DNA of 64,000 nt from NCBI GenBank assembly GCA_002007465.1, contig LNAC01000163.1, positions 1,206,592-1,270,591 of the forward strand. Reading direction: 5' to 3'. Shown here piece after piece: positions 11,000-22,829 of this stretch. The first letter of the stretch is position 1. Every line of letters starts with the position of its first letter. Made by a program: the position numbers and the translations under genes. This DNA is from Ailurus styani (taxonomy: Eukaryota > Chordata > Mammalia > Carnivora > Ailuridae). Below the pieces are notes generated by a model. The model saw nothing but the letters and a program-made list of their open reading frames with translations, ran no database searches and was not told where the DNA came from.

Positions 11000-12977
11000 T
11001 ACCCTTCTCTTATATTTCTACCAAATTCCCCCACTCACTGCCTAATCTAGAATTTTATACCCAGGTTTTTATTATTACATTTTAATAATTTATATTAATA
11101 ATCTCTTTAAAATTTGTTTTGATGTTTACATTTTGATTATGATTGTTATCATTATAATAACTTGATTATTCATTTAATTGATTTTACTACTCAGAGCCAG
11201 CTCTCCTATAATGTAACTTCACCATTCTCAATAGCTCTTTATTATGATTCATCCTTTTGTCAGTTTGAGAATATCTCTCAGTGATACCATCAGGAATGGA
11301 ACTTGTGTACTACATCTCCTGATTTGTCCATATTACATGATGTCTTTGTGTCACCACTGCGCAAGAAAGGCAATATCCCTGCATGTGGGATCTGTAGTCA
11401 TAATACTGTCCTTGTCTCCCTCACCACTTTAAATACTGCTGCTAGCATTGCCATTTAGCAGTGGAAGCATCCTAGACCCACTTCATTTTTTTCAGCATCA
11501 ATAATCTGATTTTTCGTACTTGGATGTTTGTACGATATTTTTTCTTTATCCTTTGAAATTCAGATATCTCAGCAGGATGCATCTAAATATTGGCTTCATT
11601 TCATTAACGCTGCCTGCTTCTCAGTGAGACTCTTCATTCTGCAAACTCAGCACTTTCTTCAGTTTAGGAAAGTTTTCTACAGTCACAACTTTTGATGACT
11701 GAGTTTTTACCATTGGCTCTGATAGCTCGTTCATTTATCTGTTATGTTGGTTCTCCTGAAACTTTCATGTGTTATCTTTGCTGTCATCATCTTCTTTAAT
11801 TCTTTCCCTCTATATCCTGGAGCAGTTTCTCAAATGTGTGTCTCACATCACCGATTCCCTTTTCTGCGGTGTCAGTTTTTATCTTTATTATATCCAATGC
11901 ATCTTGTGCTTCTCATATGGCAGTTTTTGTATCACACTAATATTTAATTACCTTATCTGGCTCTGTTTTCATCTCAGCCTTTTGCCTTATTTCCTCTTTG
12001 TTCTTTTTGTTTCATAGTGGTTGTGTTTTGGATTATAGAAATTATGAAACAACAGCTTTAAAATGTACCTCCTTGTACTACAGTGTGTTATTGTCATATT
12101 TGCACTGGCATCTTCAATGTTCTTTTCCTTCTATGCCACGAAATCTGTTCATAGATCTCATGTCAGTATATATTATTTTCCTATATACTCATCTTTGAAA
12201 TCAGACATAAAATTTGCCCATAATGGGAGAGAGAGCAGGGATTCTTCATTATTCCCTACTATCCATCTGTATCCTCTTAAAATCTCCATCACAGGTGTTA
12301 ATCTGGAAACTCCAAATGATCTGCACATCTCCTTGACATTGTTCCAGCACTTAATAATCCCCTATCAAGTATCTTTGCTGGAATAAGGAGGGGGCTATCA
12401 TTCCTGTACCTGGTTAGCCAAATGGGTAGGTGGACACATATTACTTCACAATCAGTGGGGGCGGGGGGAACCCAGAACTAACATAGGGCAACTTGCCCAT
12501 GGTTGCCCTTTCTAACTAACACCTTCAGGTCTCAGAATGAAAAACACTGTATGCACTTCTTTTTTGTCCCAACCAGTGTTAAATTACTAGGAATTTTAGA
12601 CCCTCAGTGGTTACAAAAAGAGAAGCTCACTGGAAAGATCGATATAATAGTAGGGTAAATTGGCCCCGGCTATGTCTGACAATTGGTTGACTAAGATCTT
12701 ATGTCTTTGTGGTAGATGCATTCAATAAGGATAATGGAAATCTCTCTTGCTTTTCCTGTCTGCCTTATATTGTGCCCTAAATCTCCATGATGCCAATGTA
12801 ACTGGAAATATTTCCTGGGATCTGGCAGAGAATTGGCCACATATTCCTAATTCTGCATGTTGTTATGAATGCATGTATTTCTATGGCTATAGCAAAATTT
12901 AATTGGACTTTGTGACTGTATTTAATCAAGATTAATTTTTAAGTATTTGTAGTTAATGAAAAACTGTAAGCCACTGA
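11000..12977. other. AT/pyrimidine-rich DNA, possible very old L1 5' region (antisense) at 11240-12400
   Basis: No gene. Phrases such as caggatgcatctaaatattggc and tctttaattctttccctct resemble the reverse of ancient L1 5' regions like the one at 59580-61640, but divergence is too high to be sure. Several 60-107-codon frames (for example 12063-12386) run through it without known motifs. Confidence 0.3.
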
Positions 12978-12993
12978 GAATGAGACATGCTCA

Positions 12994-13209
12994 GGGTTCC
13001 TGAATGTCTCAGTTAGTTAAGTGTCCAACTCTTGATTTTAGCTCAGGTTATGGTCTCAGGGTTTGTGAGATCAGGCCCTGTTTGGGGCTCCCCATTCAGT
13101 ATGGAGTCTGCTTGAGATTCCCTTTCTCTTCCTCTCCCCTTTCCCCAACTCATGAGCATGTGCATTCTCTCAATAAATAAATAAATAAATAACATTTTTA
13201 AAAAATAAA
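12994..13209 (+). mobile_element. Can-SINE, older copy
   Basis: Diverged head cctgaatgtctcagttag and tail (aata)n. Duplication gaatgagacatgctca (12978-12993) versus gaacgagacgtgctca (13210-13225), two differences in 16, which suggests an older insertion. Confidence 0.88.
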
Positions 13210-13303
13210 GAACGAGACGTGCTCAAGACTCCTTCCTCCCTCCCTTACATTCTTTCTCCTTCTTGCTCCATCCTGCACATGTTGGAAAGAAGAATCTGAC
13301 TGA

Positions 13304-13510
13304 TCGGGGCATCTGGGGGGCTCAGTTGCTTAGGCATCTGCTTTTGGCTCAGGTCATGGGTCTTAGGGTCCTGGGATCTATTCCCACATCAGGTTCCCTG
13401 CTCAGCAGGGAGCCTGCTTCTCCCTCTCCTTCTGCCACTCCCTCTGCTTGTGCTCTCTCACTCTCTCTCTCTCTGTCAAATAAATAAGTAAAATCTTTTA
13501 AAAAAAAAAA
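13304..13510 (+). mobile_element. Can-SINE
   Basis: Head gcatctggggggctcagttgc, body with (CT)n, tail aaataaataagtaaaatctttt plus A. Duplication aagaagaatctga at 13287-13299 and 13511-13523. It sits about 80 bases downstream of the preceding SINE. Confidence 0.9.
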
Positions 13511-13525
13511 AAGAAGAATCTGATC

Positions 13526-14435
13526 AGATTCAAAGAGAATGATCAAACCACCATTACTAGTAGAAGTAACTGTATATTAAAGGTCTCAGGCACAGCTAAA
13601 TTCCCTTTCTCCCACTGCTGGGAAAGTAAGGTTCCCTGGAGCCTGCCTTCCCTGAATCCACCCTGTCGCCTTTCTCTTTCTCCTGCCCTTTCTCCAACTA
13701 GTGGGAGGGTAATGAGATCCAAAATGCTTTGGACTGGGGAGGGGTACTATAAGCAGGAAGCTGAAAAGCCAGGCTCTAGCCCAGTTTTCCACATTGGTAG
13801 ATTTGGGACACAAACCCAACTGATGGTGAAGTGGCAGCTCAAAAAGATGAATACTGGGACTTTCAACTATAGCATTTGTCTATGCTGTTCTTATATCTTT
13901 TGATGCAAAATAAATCTTGTCAGTCGAAAAAGAAAAAAAGAAGTAGCAGTTCATTATGTCTTTATTGCTTTTTAGAACTATACAAAGAGAAGAAGCAGTG
14001 ATTTGAAGAAAGATAGAGACGTTCCTTGGTCTTTGGCCTAATTTTATTGAATATAATTTAATCCATTACAAATTCACTGGAGAGTAAGCAAATAGTCATT
14101 TGTCTGGTTGCTAAACCCAGCTTGCATTTGTACTAATTTAACTCATATTTGAAATATTGAAAGGAAATTTATAATATAAAGTGTGACCAAGATAACTTCT
14201 ATAAGGAGCACACTATGGAAGGCAACGAAAAACAAACAAACAAACAAATCCTATATTAATTAGTTTTTCATTGCTTGAATCTTCAACAAACTTAATTTTT
14301 TATTGACCAAGTACTACTAAATTCTTCAAATTTCATCTCAATCCTCTACTAGCATAATAACAATTTTGTCTTAGCTCTTCAAATAGTACATTTATATACA
14401 TACATTTTTATCTTTCCTCACATGACTTTTTGACA
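13526..14435. other. Single-copy DNA ending in an AATAAA/A-rich motif
   Basis: At 13908 aaataaatcttgtcag is followed by aaaaagaaaaaaagaag, a pattern like a retroposed 3' end or an LTR end, but the upstream 300 bases match nothing I recognise. An (AAAC)n run lies at 14228-14247. Confidence 0.35.
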
Positions 14436-14558
14436 GTTTTTTAATTGAAGTGTAACATACAATGTTACATTAGTTTCAGGTGTAGAATATAGTGATTCAA
14501 CATTTCTATACATTACTCAGTACTCATCATGATAAATGTGCTTTTTTTAAAAAAGATT

Positions 14559-14605
<47 letters not shown>

Positions 14606-16227
14606 TTTGACAGAGACAGAGATATCACAAGTAGGCAGAGAGGCAGGCAGAGAGGGAGGGAAGCAGGCTTCCCGCCAAGCAGGGAGCCCAATGCGGGACT
14701 TGATCCCAGGACCCTGAGATCATGACCTGAGCCGAAGGCAGAGGCTTTAACCCACTGAGCCACCCAGGTGCCCCGATAAGTGTGCTCTAATCCCCTTTAT
14801 CTATTGCACCCATTACCCCCCACCTCCCCTTTGGCAACCACCAATTTGTTATCGGTATTTAAGAGTTTGCTTTTTTGTTGTTGTTTGTTGCTTTTTTTTT
14901 ATTTATTTCTTCTGTTTCTTAAATTCCACATATAAGTGAAATACAGTATTTGTCTTTCTCTGACTGACTTATTTCACTTAGCGTTGTACCCTCTAGATCC
15001 ATCCATGTTGTCACAAATGGCAAGATCTCATTCTTTGTAATGGCTGGGCAATATTCCATTGTATAGATACACTACTTCATCTTTTTCCATTCATCTATTG
15101 ATGGATACTTGGGTAGCTTCCATATATTGTCTACTGTAAATAACACTGCAATAAACATAGGAGTGCATATATCTTTTCAAATTAGTGTTTTCATATTCTT
15201 TGGATAAATATCCGATAGGAGAAGTACTGGATCATATGCTAATTCTATTTTTAATTTTTTGAGGACCCTCCACACTATTTCCCATGATGGCTGCACCAGT
15301 TTGCATTCCCACCAACAGTGCAAGAGGGTTCCATTATCTCCACATCCTCACCAATGCTTGCTTTTTCTTGTCTTTTTGATTCTAGCCATTCTGACAAGTG
15401 TGAAGAAATAGCTTGTTGTGGTTTTTATTCACATTTCTCTGATGATTAATGATTTTGAGCATCTTTTCACCTGTCTGTTGGCCATTTGTATATCTTCTTT
15501 GGAAAAGTATCTATTCAGGTCCTCTACCTGGAATCTGTTAATAAGATTATGTGGGGGTTTGGGTTTTGAGTTGTGTAAGTTCTATTGTATTTTGTATACT
15601 AGCACTTTATGTATATATCATTCGCAAATATCTTCTCCCATTTAGTAGGTTGCTTTTTTGTGTTGTTGACTATTTCCTTTACTGTGCAGAAGTTTTTATT
15701 TTGTTGTAGCCCCAGTAGTTTATTTTTGCTTTTGTTTCCTTTGTCTGAGAAGACATATCTAGAAAATTGTTTCTATAGCCAATGTCAAAGAAATTGCTAC
15801 CTATTTTTTCTTCTAGGAGTTTTATGGTTTCAGGTCTCAAGTTTAGGTCTTTAATCTGTTTTGACTTTATTTTTGTGTATGGTGTGAGAAAGTGGTCCAG
15901 TTTCATTCTTTTGCATCTAGCTGTCCAGTATTCTTAACACCATTTGTTGAAGAGACTCTCTTTTCCCCCATTATATATTCTTGCCTCCTTTGTCATAAAT
16001 TAATTGACCATATAAGAGTGGGTTTATTTCTGGGCTCTCTATTCTGTTCCATTGATTTATGTGTCTATTTTTATGCAGGTAGCATACTGTTTTAATTACT
16101 ACAGCTTTGTAGTATATCTTGACATTTGAGGTTGTGATACTTCCAGCTTTGTTCTTTCTCAAGATTGCTTTACGTATTTGGAATCCTTTGTGGTTACATA
16201 CAAATTTTATTGTTCTAGTTCTGTGAA
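14436..16227 (-). mobile_element. L1 LINE, antisense, 5' truncated
   Basis: Reverse-strand L1 3'UTR and ORF2 C-terminus. The start phrase ttaattgaagtgtaacatac is the reverse of an L1 3' end; the text then follows L1 ORF2 through tttgtagtatatcttgac and stops near 16227. Frames are broken; the longest reverse remnant is 15679-15906. A SINE interrupts it at 14543-14774. It belongs to the same general age class as the L1 at 1388. Confidence 0.85.
14543..14774 (-). mobile_element. Can-SINE, antisense, with expanded (TTTA)n tail
   Basis: Reverse copy ending gccacccaggtgcccc. The tail side has a pure TTTA tetranucleotide run at about 14557-14608, much longer than in neighbouring copies. Duplication gataaatgtgct (14531-14542) and gataagtgtgct (14775-14786). 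It splits the antisense L1. Confidence 0.93.
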
Positions 16228-16332
16228 GTCAGATGATGATTTTTAATAAGCATAGCCCTTCTCATTCAAAGCTCCAGTTATGTCAGTTATATATGTGATA
16301 TATAATTACATATAATAATAGCATAACTACTC

Positions 16333-16767
16333 TTCTGGGGACGGCATCCATCAGCATTCAGAATGGACCAGCGTTTGATCGACTGTCATAAGCTATCCTA
16401 CAATATAGCCTCTAACAAAACTAGGCTGTCCCGAACCCATGGTAATAGAATAGTTTACCTTTATACCAAGAAAGTTGGGAAAGCACCAAAATCTGCATGT
16501 GGCGTGTGCCCAGGCCGACTTTGAGGAGTTTGTGCTGTGAGACCTAAAGTACTTATGAGGTTGTCTAAAATGAAAAACACATCAACAGGGCCTACAGTGG
16601 TTCCATATGTGCTAAGTGTGTTCGTGACAGGATCAAGTGTACTTTCCTTATCAAGGAGCAGAAAATCGTTGTGAAAGTGTTGAAGGCACAAGCACAGAGT
16701 CAGAAAGCTAAATTTAAAAATGAAGCTTTTTTGAGTAATAAAAAAAATCAAAAGGCAAAAAAAGAAT
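16333..16767 (+). pseudogene. RPL34: Processed pseudogene of 60S ribosomal protein L34
   Basis: An intronless copy of the RPL34 mRNA. RPL34 is a basic component of the large ribosomal subunit, 117 residues in mammals. A start codon at 16363-16365 is followed by an RPL34-like frame including [20 protein letters not shown] and [20 protein letters not shown]. Residue 54, Arg (CGA) in the functional gene, is TGA at 16522-16524. A one-base deletion near 16580 shifts the frame before the conserved [10 protein letters not shown] block, and the normal stop after QSQKAK is changed, so the frame runs on. A polyadenylation signal AATAAA lies at 16737-16742, followed by an A-rich tail. There is no intron and no promoter evidence. 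It is not expected to make protein. Target duplications are not clear. Confidence 0.95.
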
Positions 16768-16779
16768 AGAATAATTATA

Positions 16780-18410
16780 TCTAATATTATATGCACAAAC
16801 ATACCACCAATTATATTAAATGATATTAACAGAGTTATGTGCAGTACCCATATACAGTTTTAGGTGTGTCTAATATATACAAACATTAAGAATTCCTAAT
16901 CAATTTCAGTTTGTAATCATCAAATTCCTTTACTTCTGTTTATTCAAAAAATATTTTCTGTATGACTCTTAGACACTTAGAGTATAGACAAGAATAATAA
17001 GACAGAAACAATTCCTAGCACGTGACCATTGATTTAATTCCTTTTTCTTAATAGGCAAGCAAGGCTTTGGTTACACTTGCTTACTTGTTTAACCTTGCAA
17101 TAATTTAGAGTTCTTCCACATGGACAGAATTTAAAAGGACCACAAGCTTATCTCAGCTTGATTTCAGGTGGATTATCAGCTCCTATTTCTGCAAGCACTG
17201 GAGCCCCCTTCTTTGTTACTCAGGGATTATGATAGGTTCATATCCTGGAAAGCACAGGCCACACCTAAATTGCTTTAGATGATCACTATGTCATTCTTCC
17301 TTCCTTCCTAGATTTCCTGACTCCCAGAGTCATTTCTTAGCACCAGTTGGATTTTTCCAAGTGTCCTTCAGCTTCCCATTCTGCACTTCAATTTATCACT
17401 TTATTGTTGCCTTACTATATCTGCCACAGTGGAATTGCTGCATGCTTTCATTTCATATAGTGGGTCTGCATTTAACTGGCTAGAATTTGTGGGTTAGCAA
17501 AGTTGTCAAGCTGTCACAATTACACTTCATCACCCTTAAGCCTCCCATCGGTTAAAATATTGTGTTAGTTTTAGGTGTCGAAATGTTCAGTAAGTTTTTG
17601 TTCCTTTTGACTTTCTGCAGTCATTTCCTACAGTGATTTAGGGTGAAGTTAGCCTGGGGTAGGTATTTGTGGCAATAAAGTACTGTCCTCTGGAAGATTT
17701 GCTGGTTCCTTACCTGTTTATTCCTGCTTTCCCATTGAGTACTGAAATGTAATCACCCTTTATCAAAACACTTGTTTCCCCATTTATAATGAGCTAGCCT
17801 TTTACAGGGTATGACAGAGCCTATGTGAAAATTCCTTGTAGGCAGAGTTTTAGACAACTACAATCTTAAAAGATTTCCCAAACACAGGTCCAAGAAAACC
17901 CATTGTTTCTGGCTGTAACATTTGTACTTTTGAACTCTGCAGTATTTGTACATTCACATAAGTGACATACAGTGAAATCTGTCTTTTCTGTGAAGAGTGG
18001 AACATGCTAGAATAATTCAAGAATCATGTTTCAGGGTTTACATGTATTACATTCAATGCTTTTTCCTTGTACCTGAGACCTAGTCACCAGGAAATGCCCC
18101 TATTCCAGACTAAGAGAAAATGAGTATGTTATTAGAGAGATCAAGGTAAAAAGCTGTTAGATGTAATCTGTGATCAGATAAATGTCCTGGAAGATATTTA
18201 CCAATAACGAGTTGTGGATGCATGTGCTCTTATGCCTACTTCTTTGAGCTGTGTGTCACGTTTTTGCTTCTTTACAAAGAAGGCCGTCAACTCTAGACTG
18301 ACCAATATGCCTGTTTTCACCCAACACCTGACTTTATCACCCTCTTCTTATACATTCTGTGACTAAAGGCTTAACCCTATTTCAACCTCATACTTTTATG
18401 AGTTTTAAAA
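16780..18410. other. Single-copy DNA, no gene recognised
   Basis: About 1.6 kb of ordinary sequence without a long frame or identifiable repeat. Confidence 0.45.
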
Positions 18411-18421
18411 GATAGCTCCCA

Positions 18422-18621
18422 GGGCGCCTGGGTGGCTCAGTGGGTTTAAGCCTCTGCCTTCGGGTCAGGTCATGATCCCAGGGTCTTGGGATCGAGGCCT
18501 GCATCGGGCTCTCTGCTCAGCAGGGAGCCTGCTTCCTCCTCTCTCTCTGCCTGCCTCTCTGCCTACTTGTAATCTCTCTCTCTCTCTGTCATATAAATAA
18601 ATAAAATCTTAAAAAAAAAAA
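18422..18621 (+). mobile_element. Can-SINE, mustelid-type
   Basis: Head gggcgcctgggtggctcag, body gcctgcctctctgcctac, tail aaataaataaaatctt plus A11. Duplication gatagctccca (18411-18421) versus gttagctccca (18622-18632). Confidence 0.95.
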
Positions 18622-18639
18622 GTTAGCTCCCAAATTTGC

Positions 18640-19546
18640 AGGACTATGAAACTGGATCTGGTAAAAAATCTTTTTAATGAACGAGAGAAATAAGATGCAC
18701 ATCTCAGCCAACCAGTGAAGGTCCATCTTCTGACCTTTTATCTGACTGCACTTTATGAAATGGACCAGACTGACCCATGGACCCAGGCACCATTGGATTT
18801 CAGGGCAGATAAGGAAAGTCAAAGAGTCCAACTAACCTGAAATGTCTGTTCTGATAAATCTCCTAAACTTCTTCCTCTTTCAGTAGTAAATATTGAGTTT
18901 GTTACTTTGTTTGGGTGGATAGGAGGAAGAACAATGTGAAATTATTGCTTTCAACAGCCCCCTCCTTCCAGATATGCTCACTAGATGGTGAAAGGTTTAA
19001 CTTTGTTTCCTCTCCACATTTTTAGATACTGTGCCTTAAATTTACAGAATACCAGTACAACTGATTAGAAAGGAAAAAAAGAGAGATTATCATAAATTCT
19101 CTTCTCATCACAAAGCTTTGAAAGAAGCAGTTCCTTAATGGATATATGGGGGTTTGATTTTCAGTGATTTAGACTTCAGGTAGTGTGGTGTTATAGCAAG
19201 ACCTTTGTTAGAAAAATGATTCTAGAGTCTGGGCTTCATGCACTATTACATTCCCATCTAATAATTTGGTAACCTCATCATGACATCTCTCTGAGGTCCA
19301 GATTCTCCTTCCTAAAAATGAGGAGATGTAGCTAATTGTCCTTTGGATTCTTTGTTTTCTGTTTTAATGGAAATATTTTGCTGACTAGAGGGGAGGAAAG
19401 AGACAGAGCAACTGAACGTGATCTAGAGTTTAGTCTGTCCAGACATGCCTGATTTGGAAATTTATTTGGTTGAGTTTCTGTGTCTTTCTCTCTTTTAATT
19501 TCTCTCTCGCTCGCTCTTTCTTTCTTTCTTTCACTAAAACGGGCCA
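18640..19546. other. Single-copy DNA with a pyrimidine-rich run at 19480-19535
   Basis: No gene. The stretch 19480-19535 is almost pure CT (tctctctcgctcgctctttc then tttctttcttt) and lies directly upstream of a SINE. Confidence 0.4.
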
Positions 19547-19550
19547 TTTG

Positions 19551-19770
19551 GGGGGCATCTGGGTGGCTCGGTAAGTTAAGCATCTGACTGTTGGTTTCAG
19601 CTCAGATCATGATCTTAGAGTCCTGGGATCAAGCCCACCAGGCTCCATGCTCAGCAGAGAGTTTGCATGAGGATTCTCTCTTCCTCTCTCTTTGCCTCCC
19701 CGCCCCCCACCCCCTGAGTGTGTATGCACACACTCTCTGTCTCTTGAATAAATAAATAAATCTTTTTTAA
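19551..19770 (+). mobile_element. Can-SINE, older copy
   Basis: Head gggcatctgggtggctcgg, with a C-rich patch and an added gtgtgtatgcacacac in the body; tail (aata)n. The flanks aaaacgggccatttgg and aaaatgaaccttttgg agree at 12 of 16 bases and are probably a decayed duplication. Confidence 0.85.
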
Positions 19771-19981
19771 AAATGAACCTTTTGGACGAGTTTCCTATAT
19801 GGTTTGTAATGAATAAATTCAGTCCAATCACCTGCCATGTTTATGGAAAAGACTAATACTGAAAAATACCTAACCAATAAAAACTCAACAGAGGTCTCAT
19901 GGAACAAGGAGGAAAACAGTCTAAATATTGTTCATCTCAGTTTACCCACAAGATGAAATGTAATTTAACAATGAATTAGCA

Positions 19982-20182
19982 TGGGGTGCCTGGGTGGCTC
20001 AGTCTTTAAGCATCTACCTTCAGCTTAGGTCATGACCCCAGTGTTCTGGGATTGAGCTCCACAGAGGGCTCCCTGCTCAGCAGGAAGCCTGCTTCTCCCT
20101 CTCTCACTCCCCCTGCTTGTGTTCCCTCTCTCACTGTATCTCTGTCAAATAAATAAAATCTTTAAAAACAAAACAAAACAAA
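19982..20182 (+). mobile_element. Can-SINE
   Basis: Head tggggtgcctgggtggctcag, tail aaataaataaaatctttaaaa then (AAAAC)n. Duplication aacaatgaattagca (19967-19981) versus aacaatggattagca (20183-20197). Confidence 0.93.
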
Positions 20183-20401
20183 AACAATGGATTAGCAAAA
20201 TTTAGATATCAGAAGAGGCTATAGAAAGTAGTTGTTGGATGAAGTGAATAGTTAGCAAAAACACAAAAATAGCAAAGTGGGGAATGGTTCAATGGGAATG
20301 AAAGATTAGAAATAGATAGTTTCAACGGATCATACATAGAAAGAGCCAGTAGATATTTATGTCTAATTAGTAAATAAATAAATTTATGTCATATCTTTGC
20401 A

Positions 20402-20700
20402 TGATAAGCAGAATGATGGCCTCCCCAAAGTCCATGCCCTAATCTCTGGAACCTATGAATATGTTATGTTACATGGCATGGGGGGGGTTGCAGCTGTGAT
20501 TAAATTAAGCATTTTGACATGGGGAGATTATCCTGGATTATATAACTGGGTCTAATGTAATCACAGGAGTCCTTATAACAGGCAGATAGAAAGGTCACAG
20601 AGAAAATGTGATGATGGAAGCAGAGGTTCATAGTAAAAGAAAGATTTGATGATATTTTCCTATTAGCTTTTAAGATGGATGGAAATTGTCATTATCTGAC
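20402..20700 (+). mobile_element. MLT1-like (ERVL-MaLR) LTR fragment, sense
   Basis: Follows the MLT1 LTR order: ggcctccccaaagtccatg, gattaaattaagcattttga, ggggagattatcctggatta, aatcacaggagtccttataa, then gatggaagcagaggtt and a diverged continuation. The LTR 3' end is not present. Subfamily not assigned. Confidence 0.75.
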
Positions 20701-22050
20701 CATCTCCATTGTGAACCTAATACAGAACTATGTCAGATTCCCTAGCCCCAGTCTACCTTCCTTTCCTCTACCGGAGACCCATGATTCTAAACTGTATGGC
20801 AAGGACTGTCCTATTGCTGACATGTCCTCTACAGAGAAATAAAAAAGCAATATATTTTCTCTTTACTTGATTCAGTATCAAGACTATGAACCCTACAACT
20901 ATTCTTTCCTGAAAAAATATTACTCTTCGAAGAAAAGAAAATTTAGTGAAACATTGAATATTCACTGTACTTGAGCAAACAGAAGGTAAAATTACAAAGG
21001 ATCAAGTTTCCAATAAAGAGCAGAAGGATCCCCCAACCCAATGAAATCTGCAATATGTGGTGTGAAAGTTCTAAAATTAAGGCTCAATATTATGTGCTAC
21101 CTAGACATCTGGTAAAATCAGAAGGACCATGAAAGGTCTAACTGCAACATACCCTCCCAACTCTGCCCCCTGAAATAAGATTCCCTAGCCAAACGGTTCT
21201 TTTTATCAAAGGAACCGGCACAGTTCCTGGTCATCCCTGAGTAGAGAGTTTTAGTTTCCTGCCAACGTGCAGAATGATTCAAACAGTCACACCCTCCCAA
21301 AGAAACCAAGGAGCATCTCGCTCTCTTACTACTACAAAGCCTGTTTACTCTGTGTGATCTATATGGCTTGCAGTATCCTCCTCCCCCAGACCACAGGTAT
21401 ATGTGACTCAGAAACTGCTGTCAAACTCACTTCTCCAGTGTCAAGTGCCATGTGTTTGCCCACCTCCATTACCCTAGAATAGGAATCTTTCTCTCACCAA
21501 CAAAGTAAACAGAAGGCGATTAAAGCATATCAAAAAGGGGCTTCTTGAAAATGTTTACCATTCTCATGTATGTGAGTTTTGTTCTGTTATTTTTTTCCCC
21601 CTCAGACTAGAGTTCTTGGGAGGATGTAATTTCTTATGATATCTTCACAGCTGGATGTGGCTGAGTGGTGGGGCTGGATCAACAACAAGGGACTCAGGGC
21701 GCCTCTCAGTTTGTTTCTCTCTAGAACACCAATATCCAGAGCTGCTGATCTTTGTTTTCTTCCCCTAAAGCCTTTAAACAATACACACAGAAAATATTAT
21801 CATTGTTTTAATCCGCATCCAAGTCCAAGTCAAGGATTTCTGGGAAGGTAGGGCCAGAGGATGCGGATCTCTTAGTACACAGATGAAAGAAAGCCATTCC
21901 TGGCAAGTGTTTTCCAAAATTCCTAAACCAAAATTAAAGTACCTTCAAATGACAGCTTGATGGGCATCTGTTCTGTCTGTTTCTTTATGCTCTTGGACTT
22001 TTGCTATCATCCTTAATGAAACAGATGAATAAATTAAAGGGTGATGTGGC
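20701..22050. other. Single-copy DNA, nothing recognised
   Basis: No repeat or gene recognised. Short frames (21118-21309, 21267-21482, 21636-21851) overlap on opposite strands and show no domain. Confidence 0.4.
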
Positions 22051-22735
22051 AGGGTGCAGGTTGTCTCCAGCAGCGAGTCTTCAGCCATCATCTTGATTAT
22101 GGGATAGAAATATAGCCTCTCAGTTTACAAACTAAATTTTCCAGGTTCCCTTGCTCCTGTATTTGATGGTATAGTTAAATACTAGACAAAGTGGTGTAAA
22201 GAAAAATGTTGGGGCTCCTGGGTGGCTCAGTGGGTTGAAGCCTCTGCCTTCGGCTCGGGTCATGATCTCAGGGTCCTGGGATCAAGGCCCGCATTGGGCT
22301 CTCTGCTCGGCAGGGAGCCCGCTTCCTCCTCTCTCTCTGCCTGCCTCTCTGCCTACTTGTGGTCTCTCTCTCTCTCTGTCATATAAATAGATAAAATCTT
22401 TAAAAAAAAAAAAAGAAAAAAAAGAAAAATGTTGCATGGGTCTTAAAGGAAGTCGTTGTAAAAAAAGACACCATACCTTTCTTCCCTCCATTTTCCTACC
22501 TTTCTGCTGACTGGAATATGGCATGATGACTGGAGCTTGAGCAGCTGTTTTGAACCGTGAGACAGAATGCCAAGTATAACAGACCACCAAAAGAAAAGAG
22601 AAGGGACATAGATTCTTGAAGACTATTAAACTACCATATCAGCCCTGAATGTGTATACAGGAAAGAAAAATAAACTTCTCTCTTGTTTAAGCTACCTGTT
22701 ACATGCCGCTGAACTTAGTGCTAACTGATGTTCTC
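22051..22735 (+). mobile_element. MLT1-like LTR, interrupted by a SINE
   Basis: After the SINE the text follows an old LTR pattern (ggcatgatgactggagcttg; aaaaataaacttctctcttg; gtttaagctacctgttac; ending ctaactgatg). The part before the SINE (ccaggttcccttgctcctg) fits the same element. Its polyadenylation signal aataaa lies at about 22668. No internal retroviral genes adjoin it. Confidence 0.6.
22211..22420 (+). mobile_element. Can-SINE, mustelid-type, inside LTR
   Basis: Head ggggctcctgggtggctcag, body gcctgcctctctgcctac, tail ataaatagataaaatctt plus A13. Perfect duplication aaagaaaaatgtt at 22198-22210 and 22421-22433. Confidence 0.95.
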
Positions 22736-22829
22736 TGTGGCAGAGCTAGGACTGCTTTTCAGCCATTTTATACCAGTATAGCCATGCTAAGTATTACGTC
22801 ATGAAATTCTTTTATTTGGGTAATGGGGA

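Noticed and set aside
11744..12386. Overlapping hydrophobic frames suggesting membrane proteins
   Set aside because: The T-rich DNA gives Phe/Leu/Ser-rich translations in any frame; no conserved motif.
14557..14608. Direct repeats resembling a CRISPR-like array
   Set aside because: Simple TTTA repeat without spacers, in a SINE tail of a mammalian genome.
16461..16802. 113-codon minus-strand frame
   Set aside because: It is the antisense of the RPL34 pseudogene.
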